From an uncultured Brevibacterium sp. (lineage in GTDB: Bacteria > Actinomycetota > Actinomycetes > Actinomycetales > Brevibacteriaceae): a stretch of 8,809 nucleotides of DNA. Both the position numbers and the translations under genes were made by a program. Each line of letters starts with the position of its first letter. Position 1 is the first letter of the stretch. Location: the NCBI GenBank assembly GCA_902489215.1, contig CABTZE010000083.1, positions 1 through 8,809 on the forward strand, read 5' to 3'. Positions 1 through 7,056 of this stretch are shown here, piece after piece. The notes beneath the pieces are model-generated. The model worked only from the letters and a program-made list of their open reading frames with translations. It searched no databases and had not been told where the DNA came from.

Positions 1-21
1 CCGCCTCGTTCGTGTGTGGGG

Positions 22-1728
22 TCAGAACAAGCCGGAGATGACCCCGTCGTCGTCCACGTCGATGGACAGTGCGGCGGGTTTCTTCGGCAGGCCCGGCATA
101 GTCATGATGTCGCCGCAGATAACCACGATGAAGCCCGCACCTGCGGACAGGCGCACATCGCGGACTGTGACGGTGTGACCGGTGGGTGCGCCCAGCTGGC
201 TGGCGTCGGTGCTGAATGAGTATTGGGTTTTGGCGATGCACACCGGCAGGCTGCCGTAGCCGTCGGCGGTGAACATGTCGAGTTTGCGCTTGACCTTGGC
301 GGGCAGGTCAATGCCGTCGGCACCGTAGATGCGTGTTGCGATTGCTTCGATTTTGTCTTCCAGCGGCTGGTCGAGTTCATAGGCGAACTTCGGCTGCGGC
401 TGGGTGCTCTCAGCAGCTTCGATGACAGCGTGTGCAAGCTCGATCGCACCGGCCCCACCTTTGGCCCAGTGGTCGGCAATGGCGACCGTGGCTATGCCGT
501 CAAGTTCTGTTTTCAGCGCTTCGAGTTCAGCATCGGTGTCGCTTGGGAAGCGGTTGACGGCAACAACGGTGGGGATGCCGTAGACCTCGCGCAGGTTATC
601 CAGGTGTTTGCGCAGGTTGGGAAGTCCCGCTTTGAGGGCTTCGATGTTTTCAGTTTCGAGGTCGGTTTTGGCCACTCCCCCGTGGTATTTGAGGGCACGA
701 ACGGTAGCGACGACGACTGCCGCGCTGGGAAAGATTCCTGCGGTTCGGCATTTGATGTCGAGGAACTTTTCCGCCCCCAGGTCTGCGCCGAAGCCGGCTT
801 CTGTGATGGCGTACTGGCCGTGGGTCTGGGCTGCGGTGGTGGCGAGCACGCTGTTGCAGCCGTGGGCGATGTTGGCGAAGGGCCCACCGTGAACGAACGC
901 CGGGGTGTGTTCGATGGACTGCACCAGGTTCGGTGAGAGTGCTTCTGCCAGAAGAGCCGCCATGGAACCCTGTACACCGAGGTCGGCCACTGTAACGGGT
1001 TCTTTGTCGAAGGTGCGGGCTACGACAATGCGGCCCAAGCGGTCTTTGAGGTCTTTGATGGAGGTGGCAAGGCAGAAGACGGCCATGACTTCGCTGGCCA
1101 CAACAATGTCGAAGGCGTCTTCGCGGGGCATGCCGCCGGTGAATCCTCCCAGGCCGATGGCGATTTGGCGCAGAGCGCGGTCGTTGAGGTCGACAACGCG
1201 GCGAATTTCGACGCGTCGCGGGTCGATGCCGAGTTCATTGCCGTGCTGCAGGTGGTTGTCGAGTACGGCTGCGGCGAGGTTGTTTGCCAGCGCGATGGCG
1301 TTGAAGTCACCGGTGAAGTGCAGGTTGATGTCTTCCATAGGCAGCACTTGCGCGTATCCGCCGCCGGCAGCACCGCCTTTCATGCCGAAGACGGGGCCCA
1401 GGGAGGGTTCGCGCAGGGCAAGCACGGCTGGGTGTTTGCCAGCTGGGATGTCCCAGTCTTCCTGCTGTGCCAATTGGTTGATGCCGTCGGCCAGGCCGAT
1501 GCTCGTGGTTGTTTTGCCTTCACCCGCAGGCGTTGGGCTCATGGCAGTGACGAGGATGAGCTTGCCGTGCTCGGCACTGTCACCGCGCCGAACAACATCA
1601 GGTGCGGGCACTTTCGCTTTGTAGTGGCCGAACGGAATGATGTCGTCAGCGCTGAGCCCCACCGACTGAGCAATTGAGTCGATGCGCTCAACCTGAGCCT
1701 TGCGTGCAATCTCCTGATCAACAGTCAT
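22..1728 (-). CDS. fhs: Formate--tetrahydrofolate ligase (10-formyl-THF synthetase)
   Basis: This is a complete 568-residue cytosolic enzyme that joins formate to tetrahydrofolate using ATP, giving 10-formyl-THF for purine synthesis and one-carbon metabolism. Seen in the sequence: an ATP-binding loop TPAGEGKTTT at residues 66-75, the family signature GMKGGAAGGGY at about 115-125, the second signature VATVRALKYHGG, and the C-terminal MPGLPKKPAA segment. Length is close to the usual family size of about 555-560. The excess is mostly a short insert around QEDWDIPAGKHP (residues 89-100), between the P-loop helix and the ALREPSLGP strand. The ATG start fits the family N-terminus (DQEIARKA near residue 4), although no good Shine-Dalgarno is visible upstream. 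A weak TAAACG hexamer at 1755-1760 is the only -10 candidate I found. The gene follows the terminator of the upstream minus-strand gene, so it is probably its own transcription unit. The function call is very secure. Confidence 0.98.
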   Translation of the reverse strand: MTVDQEIARKAQVERIDSIAQSVGLSADDIIPFGHYKAKVPAPDVVRRGDSAEHGKLILVTAMSPTPAGEGKTTTSIGLADGINQLAQQEDWDIPAGKHPAVLALREPSLGPVFGMKGGAAGGGYAQVLPMEDINLHFTGDFNAIALANNLAAAVLDNHLQHGNELGIDPRRVEIRRVVDLNDRALRQIAIGLGGFTGGMPREDAFDIVVASEVMAVFCLATSIKDLKDRLGRIVVARTFDKEPVTVADLGVQGSMAALLAEALSPNLVQSIEHTPAFVHGGPFANIAHGCNSVLATTAAQTHGQYAITEAGFGADLGAEKFLDIKCRTAGIFPSAAVVVATVRALKYHGGVAKTDLETENIEALKAGLPNLRKHLDNLREVYGIPTVVAVNRFPSDTDAELEALKTELDGIATVAIADHWAKGGAGAIELAHAVIEAAESTQPQPKFAYELDQPLEDKIEAIATRIYGADGIDLPAKVKRKLDMFTADGYGSLPVCIAKTQYSFSTDASQLGAPTGHTVTVRDVRLSAGAGFIVVICGDIMTMPGLPKKPAALSIDVDDDGVISGLF

Positions 1729-1770
1729 GGGACAAGTGTCTCACTGAAGAGGGCCGTTTAGCTTTTCGAA

Positions 1771-1813
1771 TCCCAAAAAGGAGGCACTGACGCTATGTCA
1801 ATGCCTCCCTTTA
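1771..1813 (-). terminator. Rho-independent terminator of the GT2-TagF gene
   Basis: Read on the minus strand this is a hairpin followed by five T residues (1775-1779). The stem arms are 1780-1791 and 1797-1808: seven pairs (GGAGGCA with TGCCTCC), one mismatch, four more pairs, and a 5-base loop. It starts about 24 bases after the stop codon at 1837-1839. The T-run is on the minus-strand side, so it should end transcription of the long gene before fhs. On the plus strand only a weak CTTTAA tail follows the stem. Confidence 0.85.
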
Positions 1814-1836
1814 ACGGCTATTCGAGCAGCTAAGAC

Positions 1837-4800
1837 TCAGTCTTCTTGCTGTCGAACCAACCGCACGATCTCATCAGCGATCCGCTCTGCAGAGTGACCG
1901 TCTTCGTGGGGCAGATAGTTCCCGACAAACTCGTCGTACTTATCCTTGTATTCGCCCAGCCCCTCCGTGATAGCCGTATTCAGCACGTCACCTAGTTCTG
2001 CAGTGGTGCGCACGATCGGGCCAGGCACGGTTGATTCGTAGTCAAGGTACATTCCACGGCTGTTCTCAAGGTAATCCTCGAGGTCAGGGGCGAAGAAGAC
2101 TATTGGCCGCCGGGTAGCGGCGAAGTCGAACATGATGGACGAATAGTCAGCGATCAGCACGTCGGTCGCCGCAAGCAGTTTTTGTGCGTCGGGGAATTCG
2201 GTGACGTCGATGACGAACTCGTCCCCGGCCAGCTGCATGGCCTTAACGTTTGAATGTGCCCGAATTCCAAGGCGAACATTGCTCGGAAGTGCCTGCTTCA
2301 ATCGCTCAAAGTCGATGGCGATGTCTAGGTGATAGCCAACGCCGGCTTTCTTCGACGCATCACGGAATGTCGGCGCATACAGGACGAAGATCTCTTCATC
2401 ACGCAGGCCAAGGTCCGCACGAGTTTCTGCACGTGCAGCGCCCTGCTGCTCAGGGTCGACGAGGACATCCACGCGTGGATACCCGTCGACAATGGTGCGC
2501 GCCGCTGACGAAAAAGCGGAGTCAAACTTTTCAGCGGCGAAATCAGACTGAGCTAACAGAAGATCCCAATATTGGGTTTCGCGCCGCATCCTTGCGCGAT
2601 ACTCTGCAGAAAGTCCCGTGCTGTGCACGTCGTCCCCAATCATTTTGAGTGGAGTTCCGTGCCACGTCTGCACATACAGCTGCCCTGGCTGCTTGCGGTA
2701 GTACTGCGGGAAGTCGCAGTTGTTGACAAGAATCTGACTGGTGAACAGCGCCCTGATGTAATCATCGGAATGAGTGATTACCTTTTCAGTGCCTTCTGGG
2801 ACGGGGAACTGCTCCTGCGCGTTCGACCAGTAGAACTTCCAGCCCGGCAGACGTTTACGGAGCGCAAAGTACAGCGGCGCTGGAATGTCACCTGCACGTT
2901 TCCCGAAGAATGATTCGAATAGAACAGCCTTCTCCAAGGGCTTGTCCGAATAGTCGCGGACAGCGTGGTCAATGGTTTGAGCACGGTTGTAAATACCTCG
3001 GTCCTTGAACCTGATGCGCGGTGAGAGCCGCAGCCAAAGAGAACGAGTTTTAGCCGTGCGTGTAACGGTCACTGCGGGAGACGCGTCGTCAAACAATCCA
3101 GGCAGCTGCTTTGCCGCTTCCTCCGACAGGCGCAGCCATTTTCGCGCCGTCTTACGTGTGCGCCTGTCGATGCTCTCCAGCACGAAGTTGTAGCCGCCAG
3201 CAGGCAGAGGCACGGTGTTGCCGAACCAGTCTTCAGTGGTCAAGTCAACGCAGGCAACAAATCCACCCGCATTCCATTCAACGTCGGCACGAGCAACCGT
3301 TTTGCCCTCGCGGCTCAAAACCAAGTCCGTAGGATCCCAGCCGTCGGGCAGGCTGATCCGCCCATTAATTGCCAACCGTGTATGGCCACCGGCTGAATCG
3401 ATATCGAAAGTGTCAGCCATGACAAACCATGGATTTTCATGGAGTTTGAGGTTGCCGGCGGCTGTAATCCCAGCATAGAGGGAGCCTTCATCACGAAGCG
3501 TCTGGATCTCGTTGAAACCGCAGTGGGGTTTCAAGGGTACTTGCTTTTTGCCATTGACCGCTCGAAGAGTCCAAGTATTGTCGGCATTCTTGTCAGCGAG
3601 AGCCCCACTGAGCACAGGCAATTCAAACTCAAACCTGCAAGAACCATCAGGCGAACCCTGCCCCGAGACCATAAAGTCCTGCGACGAGCGCCGGTTATGG
3701 ATCCGCAATTTGTCGAATCCTGCGACGTTGGATCCGTATGTGACAACAGAAAACCGTCGGTTGCCGATTTTTTCGATTTGGGCCGACAGCCTGACCTCTT
3801 TGGGACTAAACCAGAGGTTTCCGTCTGACGAGGGGTCGATAACCCAGCGATGGCCGTCCTCCACATTTGAGAATCCAGGATCAGCGGCCGCCGCTGTTTG
3901 GTCGATAGTTCCGGCATGATGGTCAATGTCGCAACCATTGGCCGAAACCCTCGCGATGAGCCGCCAACTCTCCGATGCGTCAAGGTCTTCCAGGTTAACC
4001 TGCACTGTGTAAGCGGCAGTTTTCGGCGAAACAAGCTGTGACTTGAGCTGGCTCAGCAACCGCGGGGTGGAACGTTTCGCATCGAGTTCAATTTCTTGGT
4101 CGCCGCTTCTGCTCACCAACAGCAGCCTGGGCGTGACTTCGTTGCCGTCGATCAGGTGATCACAATAAGCGTGTCCGGCAAGCTCAACAGTCGACCCTGT
4201 CAGCCACTCAGCCCGGTTCACGCGGCAGTTGAGAGAAACGAAATCCGGTGTGACCTGGAGTATTTCTGACGGGACAGACCCAAAAGCTTCTTCAAATTCT
4301 GCACCGTCGATAGCGAACCCGGCATCATCTGTTGTGAGTTTGAGTCCAGCCCCGTGTTCACTGCGCCACAGAAGCGCAGACGATGCCTCCCGACGCCCTT
4401 TGTGGACGGCAAGCCACATGGGCAGTCTGATCCAAAACGGAAGGTCACGCCACAGGCCCTCACCGCTCAGGTTGATGATTTTTTTAAGACCATTCCTGAA
4501 TACTTCCCAATACTCTTCGTCGGTTCTCTGCGTGACGTGCAAGTACTGGATCAGGTCACCGGCCAAAACCTTTTTGAACCATCCGTGCCGTGCAGCTTCA
4601 GAACCTTCGCTGAATACGTGCTTGGTGCCGGCCTCCAACACTGCAAGACGGTCTCTAAGGTCATCGAGGTTCTCCTTGCCTTGCGTAATTGAGGACCCAT
4701 CGTCGCGGAGCAGCCAATAGTAAACGGGGTGGCGGAGCACGTCGAACGATCGTGCGCGGAGGTATGCCTTCGCCATGGGTTCCTGATCTTCGTAGCGAAT

Positions 4801-5469
4801 GCCTACGGGGAACTCACGAACCGCCCGGCGGAAAAACGCCATTGAGAAGATCTTGTTACAAGACATAGCGTCTTCAAAGATCTCTGGGAAATCGTTGATG
4901 GTGATGCCGAGCCGGTCTTCTGAATGGAATTTCTTGGTCCACGCGGAGAGCCAGACCTTTGTCCCCTTCTGCCGGTAGACTCCACCGCTGACCATGTCGG
5001 AGCCGGTGCGAAGAATCGTGCGCATCATGACTTCGTATGCGTCACCTGGAACGCGGTCATCGGAATCGACAAACGTCACGTAGTCGCCGGTCGCATGCTC
5101 GAGGCCAGTATTGCGCGCCGCGCCAAGTCCACCATTGACCTTGCTGATCACGTTGACGCGGTTGTCCCAACGTGCGTATCGCCGGGCGATGGCTGCCGAG
5201 CTATCAGGACTTCCATCATCAACAACGATGATTTCCAAGTTCCGATAAGTCTGCTGAATCAGGCTGTTCAGGCATTTTGCGATATATGGCTCGACGTTGT
5301 AGACCGGCACAATGACCGACAACTTGGGTTTGTCAGACTGAGAACCAGTCAGAAGGGTCACGACCCGCTGCCGAAGAGCTGGGTGAACGCCGTCGCGAAC
5401 TCTGCGCCTTGTTTCTGCCGGCACACGCTTTACTGCACGCCCCAGGATCTTCCGTACTGCCTGCTTCAT
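1837..5469 (-). CDS. GT2 glycosyltransferase fused to TagF-like CDP-glycerol glycerophosphotransferase-family domain
   Basis: The protein has 1210 residues and probably acts at the inner membrane face on a surface glycopolymer. Domains in order: a basic N-terminal segment (1-47) likely to sit on the membrane; a GT2 domain (about 48-270) with VIVPVYN (53-59), VVDDGSPDSS, the metal-binding DSDD (135-138) and an ED pair (227-228); a long beta-rich region (about 400-785) that may hold three repeated sandwich modules; and a TagF-like GT-B domain (about 845-1210). The last shows QTWHGTPLK (934-942), YAPTFR (1031-1036), RAHSN (1070-1074), ADYSSIMFDFA (1107-1117) and HEDGHSAERI (1188-1197). Both expected active-site histidines (937 and 1072) are present. 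The frame is open up to an ATG at 5835, but that start would run through the divergent promoter and into the neighbouring gene. I chose the ATG at 5469 because GAAAGG lies four bases upstream and the -10 box at 5524-5529 fits. Family membership is secure. The sugar and polyol-phosphate donors are unknown, and the enzyme could make an alternating sugar/polyol-phosphate polymer. Confidence 0.93.
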   Translation of the reverse strand: MKQAVRKILGRAVKRVPAETRRRVRDGVHPALRQRVVTLLTGSQSDKPKLSVIVPVYNVEPYIAKCLNSLIQQTYRNLEIIVVDDGSPDSSAAIARRYARWDNRVNVISKVNGGLGAARNTGLEHATGDYVTFVDSDDRVPGDAYEVMMRTILRTGSDMVSGGVYRQKGTKVWLSAWTKKFHSEDRLGITINDFPEIFEDAMSCNKIFSMAFFRRAVREFPVGIRYEDQEPMAKAYLRARSFDVLRHPVYYWLLRDDGSSITQGKENLDDLRDRLAVLEAGTKHVFSEGSEAARHGWFKKVLAGDLIQYLHVTQRTDEEYWEVFRNGLKKIINLSGEGLWRDLPFWIRLPMWLAVHKGRREASSALLWRSEHGAGLKLTTDDAGFAIDGAEFEEAFGSVPSEILQVTPDFVSLNCRVNRAEWLTGSTVELAGHAYCDHLIDGNEVTPRLLLVSRSGDQEIELDAKRSTPRLLSQLKSQLVSPKTAAYTVQVNLEDLDASESWRLIARVSANGCDIDHHAGTIDQTAAAADPGFSNVEDGHRWVIDPSSDGNLWFSPKEVRLSAQIEKIGNRRFSVVTYGSNVAGFDKLRIHNRRSSQDFMVSGQGSPDGSCRFEFELPVLSGALADKNADNTWTLRAVNGKKQVPLKPHCGFNEIQTLRDEGSLYAGITAAGNLKLHENPWFVMADTFDIDSAGGHTRLAINGRISLPDGWDPTDLVLSREGKTVARADVEWNAGGFVACVDLTTEDWFGNTVPLPAGGYNFVLESIDRRTRKTARKWLRLSEEAAKQLPGLFDDASPAVTVTRTAKTRSLWLRLSPRIRFKDRGIYNRAQTIDHAVRDYSDKPLEKAVLFESFFGKRAGDIPAPLYFALRKRLPGWKFYWSNAQEQFPVPEGTEKVITHSDDYIRALFTSQILVNNCDFPQYYRKQPGQLYVQTWHGTPLKMIGDDVHSTGLSAEYRARMRRETQYWDLLLAQSDFAAEKFDSAFSSAARTIVDGYPRVDVLVDPEQQGAARAETRADLGLRDEEIFVLYAPTFRDASKKAGVGYHLDIAIDFERLKQALPSNVRLGIRAHSNVKAMQLAGDEFVIDVTEFPDAQKLLAATDVLIADYSSIMFDFAATRRPIVFFAPDLEDYLENSRGMYLDYESTVPGPIVRTTAELGDVLNTAITEGLGEYKDKYDEFVGNYLPHEDGHSAERIADEIVRLVRQQED

Positions 5470-5473
5470 TGTG

Positions 5474-5479
5474 CCTTTC
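5474..5479 (-). promoter_or_regulatory. Ribosome binding site deciding the GT2-TagF start
   Basis: On the minus strand GAAAGG lies four bases before the ATG at 5467-5469. The alternative in-frame ATG at 5509-5511 and the far one at 5833-5835 lack a comparable site. The four-base spacing equals that of the divergent gene. Confidence 0.6.
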
Positions 5480-5523
5480 TGTTCACTTACGATTTGCCGT
5501 ACGTTCAGCATCACTAACCGTGT

Positions 5524-5529
5524 ATTGTA
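5524..5529 (-). promoter_or_regulatory. -10 box (TACAAT) of the GT2-TagF gene
   Basis: TACAAT on the minus strand matches the TANAAT pattern of actinobacterial housekeeping promoters. Transcription would start near 5517, giving a leader of roughly 48 bases to the ATG at 5469. It would leave only about six bases before the alternative ATG at 5511, which argues against that start. No good -35 is seen at 16-19 bases upstream, which is common in corynebacterial promoters. This is inferred from pattern and position only. Confidence 0.5.
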
Positions 5530-5629
5530 CCGAGGCGGCAGCTTTCGCGACCGTATAGCCGAGCGGCGAGGAGCATTTGCTGCAACGCCAGCTGTGGATA
5601 CAGTGCCCCAGCACCAGTCAAGCGGACAG

Positions 5630-5635
5630 TAGAAT
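5630..5635 (+). promoter_or_regulatory. -10 box (TAGAAT) of the stand-alone TagF-like gene
   Basis: TAGAAT also fits TANAAT. It would start transcription near 5642, about 26 bases before the GTG start and ahead of the AGGAGG site. The -35 region is unconvincing. A second, weaker candidate, TTGCTG (5577-5582) with TACAGT (5599-5604) and 16-base spacing, lies further upstream. The two facing -10 boxes leave about 100 bases between them (5530-5629), where a shared regulator could bind. I saw no clear operator palindrome there. Confidence 0.5.
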
Positions 5636-5657
5636 GTGCCCGATCTGTTCCATCCCC

Positions 5658-5663
5658 AGGAGG
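5658..5663 (+). promoter_or_regulatory. Ribosome binding site (AGGAGG) of the stand-alone TagF-like gene
   Basis: A perfect AGGAGG lies four bases upstream of the GTG at 5668-5670. It supports this non-ATG start and is the strongest Shine-Dalgarno in the window. Confidence 0.8.
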
Positions 5664-5667
5664 ACGT

Positions 5668-6951
5668 GTGCGCCAGCTTGTACGAAACGCCATTCTCGCA
5701 GTCCTGCGATCGCGCGCTTGGAAGGCCACCAGCCAGCGTATACGCGGCACGCGCGACTTCACGCTGGCTGCCCGCGAGTTTGCAGACAGCGCCGCACCGG
5801 GCGCCAAGGCTCTCGTTTACTTCGGCGACACTCACTCAAAGCTCTACCAGCTCAACCAGTGGCTCCCAGTCCTCGAGGAACTCAACAAGACAGTACCCAC
5901 TGCGGTGCTCCTCCGCCGCCCTTCTTCGGTTGCGGAAACGGCAGAGGCTACTTCCTTGCCGATTGTGTTCCGTAAGAGTTTCGACGACATGATGACGTAC
6001 GTGGAGGAGCACCAGCCAAAGCTCATCTTGTACGTCAACAACGGTCAATCGAACTTTCAGGTCCTGAGCTACGCGCCCGCGGTACACGTGCACATCAATC
6101 ACGGCGAATCGGACAAGCTGTCCATGGTGTCGAACCAGGCGAAGGCCTATGACGCTGTCTTCACAGCAGGGCCTGCTGCACTGCGCAGGCACCAGAGGGC
6201 ACTTGTCGACTTCGACGAATCCAAACTGATCGAGGTAGGCCGACCCCAGCTTGACCTCGACTACGAGCCCGAGCTTCCCACAAGCGACAAGCGCACCATC
6301 ATGTATGCGCCCACGTGGGAAGGCGAGAACGACAACAACAACTACACATCTGTTGACTGCTTCGGCCCCGCTATCGTTGCCGCTGCTCTCGCAACGCCGA
6401 ACACACGCCTTGTTTACAAACCGCACCCTCGCGTAACGGGCTCAAAGGACGAGGGAATGCAGGCCGGTCACGCCATGATTCTTGAGCTGATCGCGAAAGC
6501 TAACGCTGAAGGTGGCGAACACCTTGTTCTGACCGAGGGCAACATCCTTGCCATGTTCGACGATGTTGATCTCATGATCACTGACATTTCCAGCGTCGGT
6601 TTGGACTTCCTCTACCTCAAGGCAGACAGTCCGCTGCTGCTGACGGACCGCCGCACAGATCGCGACAAGCTCGTCGACGAATCTCCCATTGCATCCAGCG
6701 TGCCGATCATCGACGACTCGACCGTCAATGACATCCAGACGATGATCGAAGCAGAGCTGACAAGCGGCGGCAACGTCGAGGCTCGCGCCGAAGCTCGTGC
6801 TCTCTACTTCGGTAGCCACGATGTCGGCGAATCAAAGCAGGCATTCATCTCGACCGTTGAGCGCCTTATTGCCGAACGCGAAGCCAAGCACATCGACCGC
6901 ACTTACATGGTGTCCGCTGCAGAAGCTAACGAAGACACTGCGCAGATCTGA
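5668..6951 (+). CDS. Stand-alone TagF-like (CDP-glycerol glycerophosphotransferase family) protein
   Basis: This 427-residue protein starts with GTG after a perfect AGGAGG. Its N-terminus is basic and amphipathic (MRQLVRNAILAVLRSR), suggesting peripheral membrane contact; no transmembrane segment is seen. The body resembles the GT-B fold of TagB/TagF enzymes, which move glycerol-phosphate or related units from CDP-polyols to a lipid-linked acceptor. Landmarks are VHINHGESDK (141-150, in place of the usual WHGTPLK), MYAPTWEG (212-219), VYKPHPR (249-255), and LMITDISSVGLDFLYLK (302-318) followed by PLLLTDRR. Histidines 145 and 253 are placed like the two catalytic histidines of the family. It is clearly diverged from the TagF domain in the neighbouring gene, notably in the HGTP motif and in having only a degenerate HEDGHS-like tail (SHDVGESKQAFI, 383-394). 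It is transcribed divergently from the GT2-TagF gene, and a hairpin follows 20 bases after its stop. It may prime the polymer or add a different polyol-phosphate. Family is likely; substrate is unknown. Confidence 0.9.
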   Translation: MRQLVRNAILAVLRSRAWKATSQRIRGTRDFTLAAREFADSAAPGAKALVYFGDTHSKLYQLNQWLPVLEELNKTVPTAVLLRRPSSVAETAEATSLPIVFRKSFDDMMTYVEEHQPKLILYVNNGQSNFQVLSYAPAVHVHINHGESDKLSMVSNQAKAYDAVFTAGPAALRRHQRALVDFDESKLIEVGRPQLDLDYEPELPTSDKRTIMYAPTWEGENDNNNYTSVDCFGPAIVAAALATPNTRLVYKPHPRVTGSKDEGMQAGHAMILELIAKANAEGGEHLVLTEGNILAMFDDVDLMITDISSVGLDFLYLKADSPLLLTDRRTDRDKLVDESPIASSVPIIDDSTVNDIQTMIEAELTSGGNVEARAEARALYFGSHDVGESKQAFISTVERLIAEREAKHIDRTYMVSAAEANEDTAQI

Positions 6952-6971
6952 GTCTGCTGGGTTTGCGAAAC

Positions 6972-7014
6972 ATGACGGAGGCGCCTTGCACCAACAAGGC
7001 GCCTCCGTCATTTA
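6972..7014. terminator. Bidirectional hairpin terminator between convergent genes
   Basis: A perfect 17-bp stem (6972-6988 with 6995-7011) encloses a 6-base loop. It sits 20 bases after the stop of the plus-strand gene and 45 bases after the stop of the minus-strand gene. The T-tails are short: TTTAAC-like on the plus strand and TGTTTC-like on the minus strand. The very strong stem and the convergent setting make termination from both sides the best reading. The GGAGGC/GCCTCC core recurs in the terminator at 1771-1813. Confidence 0.8.
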
Positions 7015-7056
7015 ACTCAGTGTCCTAGACCCCGGCTCAACGGTCAACACCCAGAT

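Noticed and set aside
223..936. Plus-strand open frame of 237 codons opposite fhs
   Set aside because: It is antisense to a strongly conserved enzyme, has no recognisable domain, and arises from the codon bias of the real gene. The same holds for 905-1624 and 1165-1677.
1755..1760. TAAACG as -10 box of fhs
   Set aside because: It lacks the final T of the consensus and has no -35 partner, so it is too weak to list as a promoter.
5509..5511. ATG giving MLNVRQIV as start of the GT2-TagF protein
   Set aside because: It has no ribosome binding site and lies only about six bases after the predicted transcript start. The ATG at 5469 is better placed.
5530..5629. Operator palindrome between the divergent promoters
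   Set aside because: I looked for inverted repeats and found only short GC-rich similarities such as CCGAGGCGG and CCGAGCGG, with no convincing dyad.
5836..6426. Minus-strand open frame of 196 codons opposite the stand-alone TagF-like gene
   Set aside because: It mirrors a gene with family motifs and a perfect ribosome binding site. Its translation has no domain features, and it runs straight into the spurious upstream extension of the 1837-5469 gene.
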